From Lentzea sp. NBRC 105346 (GTDB lineage Bacteria > Actinomycetota > Actinomycetes > Mycobacteriales > Pseudonocardiaceae), in the NCBI RefSeq assembly GCF_030269605.1, contig NZ_BSTQ01000006.1, forward strand, positions 361,574 to 425,573: a stretch of 64,000 nucleotides of DNA. The letters are read 5' to 3'. The translations under genes were made by a program, and so were the position numbers. Below the pieces are notes generated by a model. It did not search any database and was not told where the DNA came from. It worked only from the letters and a program-made list of their open reading frames with translations. Numbering within the stretch: the stretch's first letter is position 1; each line of letters opens with the position of its first letter. Shown here in pieces: positions 63,871 through 64,000 of this stretch.

Positions 63871-64000
63871 TCAGCCCGCGAAAGCCACCGACGGAAGGCC
63901 GGACCCGGCACCGGGCACCACGAGCACGGACCCGGACAGCGGCCGCGCAGCCAAAACGGCCTCTGACAAGCCAATACGCGCCGAAGTCACATACAGGTCA
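63871..64000 (-). CDS. SMP-30/gluconolactonase-like protein, C-terminal part
   Basis: The last 42 codons of a gene entering from the right edge, ending in TGA at 63871-63873. The sequence LYVTSARIGLSEAVLAARPL followed by GSVLVVPGAG is typical of the end of SMP-30/gluconolactonase/LRE-family beta-propellers. The rest is outside the window. Confidence 0.6.
   Translation of the reverse strand, partial: DLYVTSARIGLSEAVLAARPLSGSVLVVPGAGSGLPSVAFAG

Overview
The window is GC-rich DNA from an actinobacterium. GTG starts, 4-base gene overlaps, ABC sugar importers without their own ATPase, a DUF397/helix-turn-helix pair, LAxTG sortase signals, ESX-like WxG proteins and a ctaD-serB pair all fit. A Pseudonocardiaceae-like genome (Lentzea/Saccharothrix/Actinosynnema type) is the best guess; no rRNA or marker gene in the window confirms it.

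Left part (1-9100): a partial, catalytically degenerate UDP-glucuronate decarboxylase-like gene, an aminotransferase, a secreted PI-PLC-like protein, an odd tRNA-like sequence with a shared terminator, a cold-shock gene, and a tightly coupled plus-strand operon for sulfur and methionine salvage (SfnB-like oxidoreductase, mtnA-like, mtnC, mtnB, mtnD) that ends in an asparaginase. A radical-SAM-like gene without the Fe-S cysteines converges on it.

9100-26700: a two-component system with a translationally coupled 81-residue protein; a polyol-type ABC import operon with dehydrogenase and DeoR regulator; an alpha-glucan operon (beta-helix hydrolase, GH13 enzyme, ABC importer, LacI regulator); a membrane protein; and a FadR-type regulator.

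26700-30000 is the most unusual part. It has a repeated operator region between the FadR-type gene and a 51-residue membrane peptide gene. Next is a probable RiPP locus: an alpha-KG HExxH peptide beta-hydroxylase with a PqqD-like C-terminus, followed by a 55-residue precursor candidate. A LAxTG surface protein gene is followed by an array of twelve 15-bp palindromes, mostly spaced 34-35 bp.

30000-42300: phosphotransferase, DUF305 and DUF6153 genes; ctaD, serB, a Pth2-like gene, a HIT gene; an NmrA-like gene behind a PafBC-type promoter; phospholipase D, VOC, and an ABC-2 exporter with one permease interrupted by an in-frame TAG.

42400-63244 carries a backbone I recognise from Mycobacterium tuberculosis (dinG, pncB, clpS, DUF2017, P1 peptidase, mec, cysO, cysM; Rv1329c-Rv1336), with two insertions. 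The first (44.5-53.8 kb) holds a dispersed repeat, a truncated DUF1963 gene, a HTH/DUF397 pair, a nucleotidyltransferase, bioY and an exosortase locus. The second (57.5-61.5 kb) holds two paralogous three-gene modules (EspC-like, WxG, YbaB/EspL-like), each preceded by the same 18-bp near-palindrome. The right edge has a small Cys4 protein gene with a leaderless PafBC-type promoter and the end of an SMP-30-like gene.
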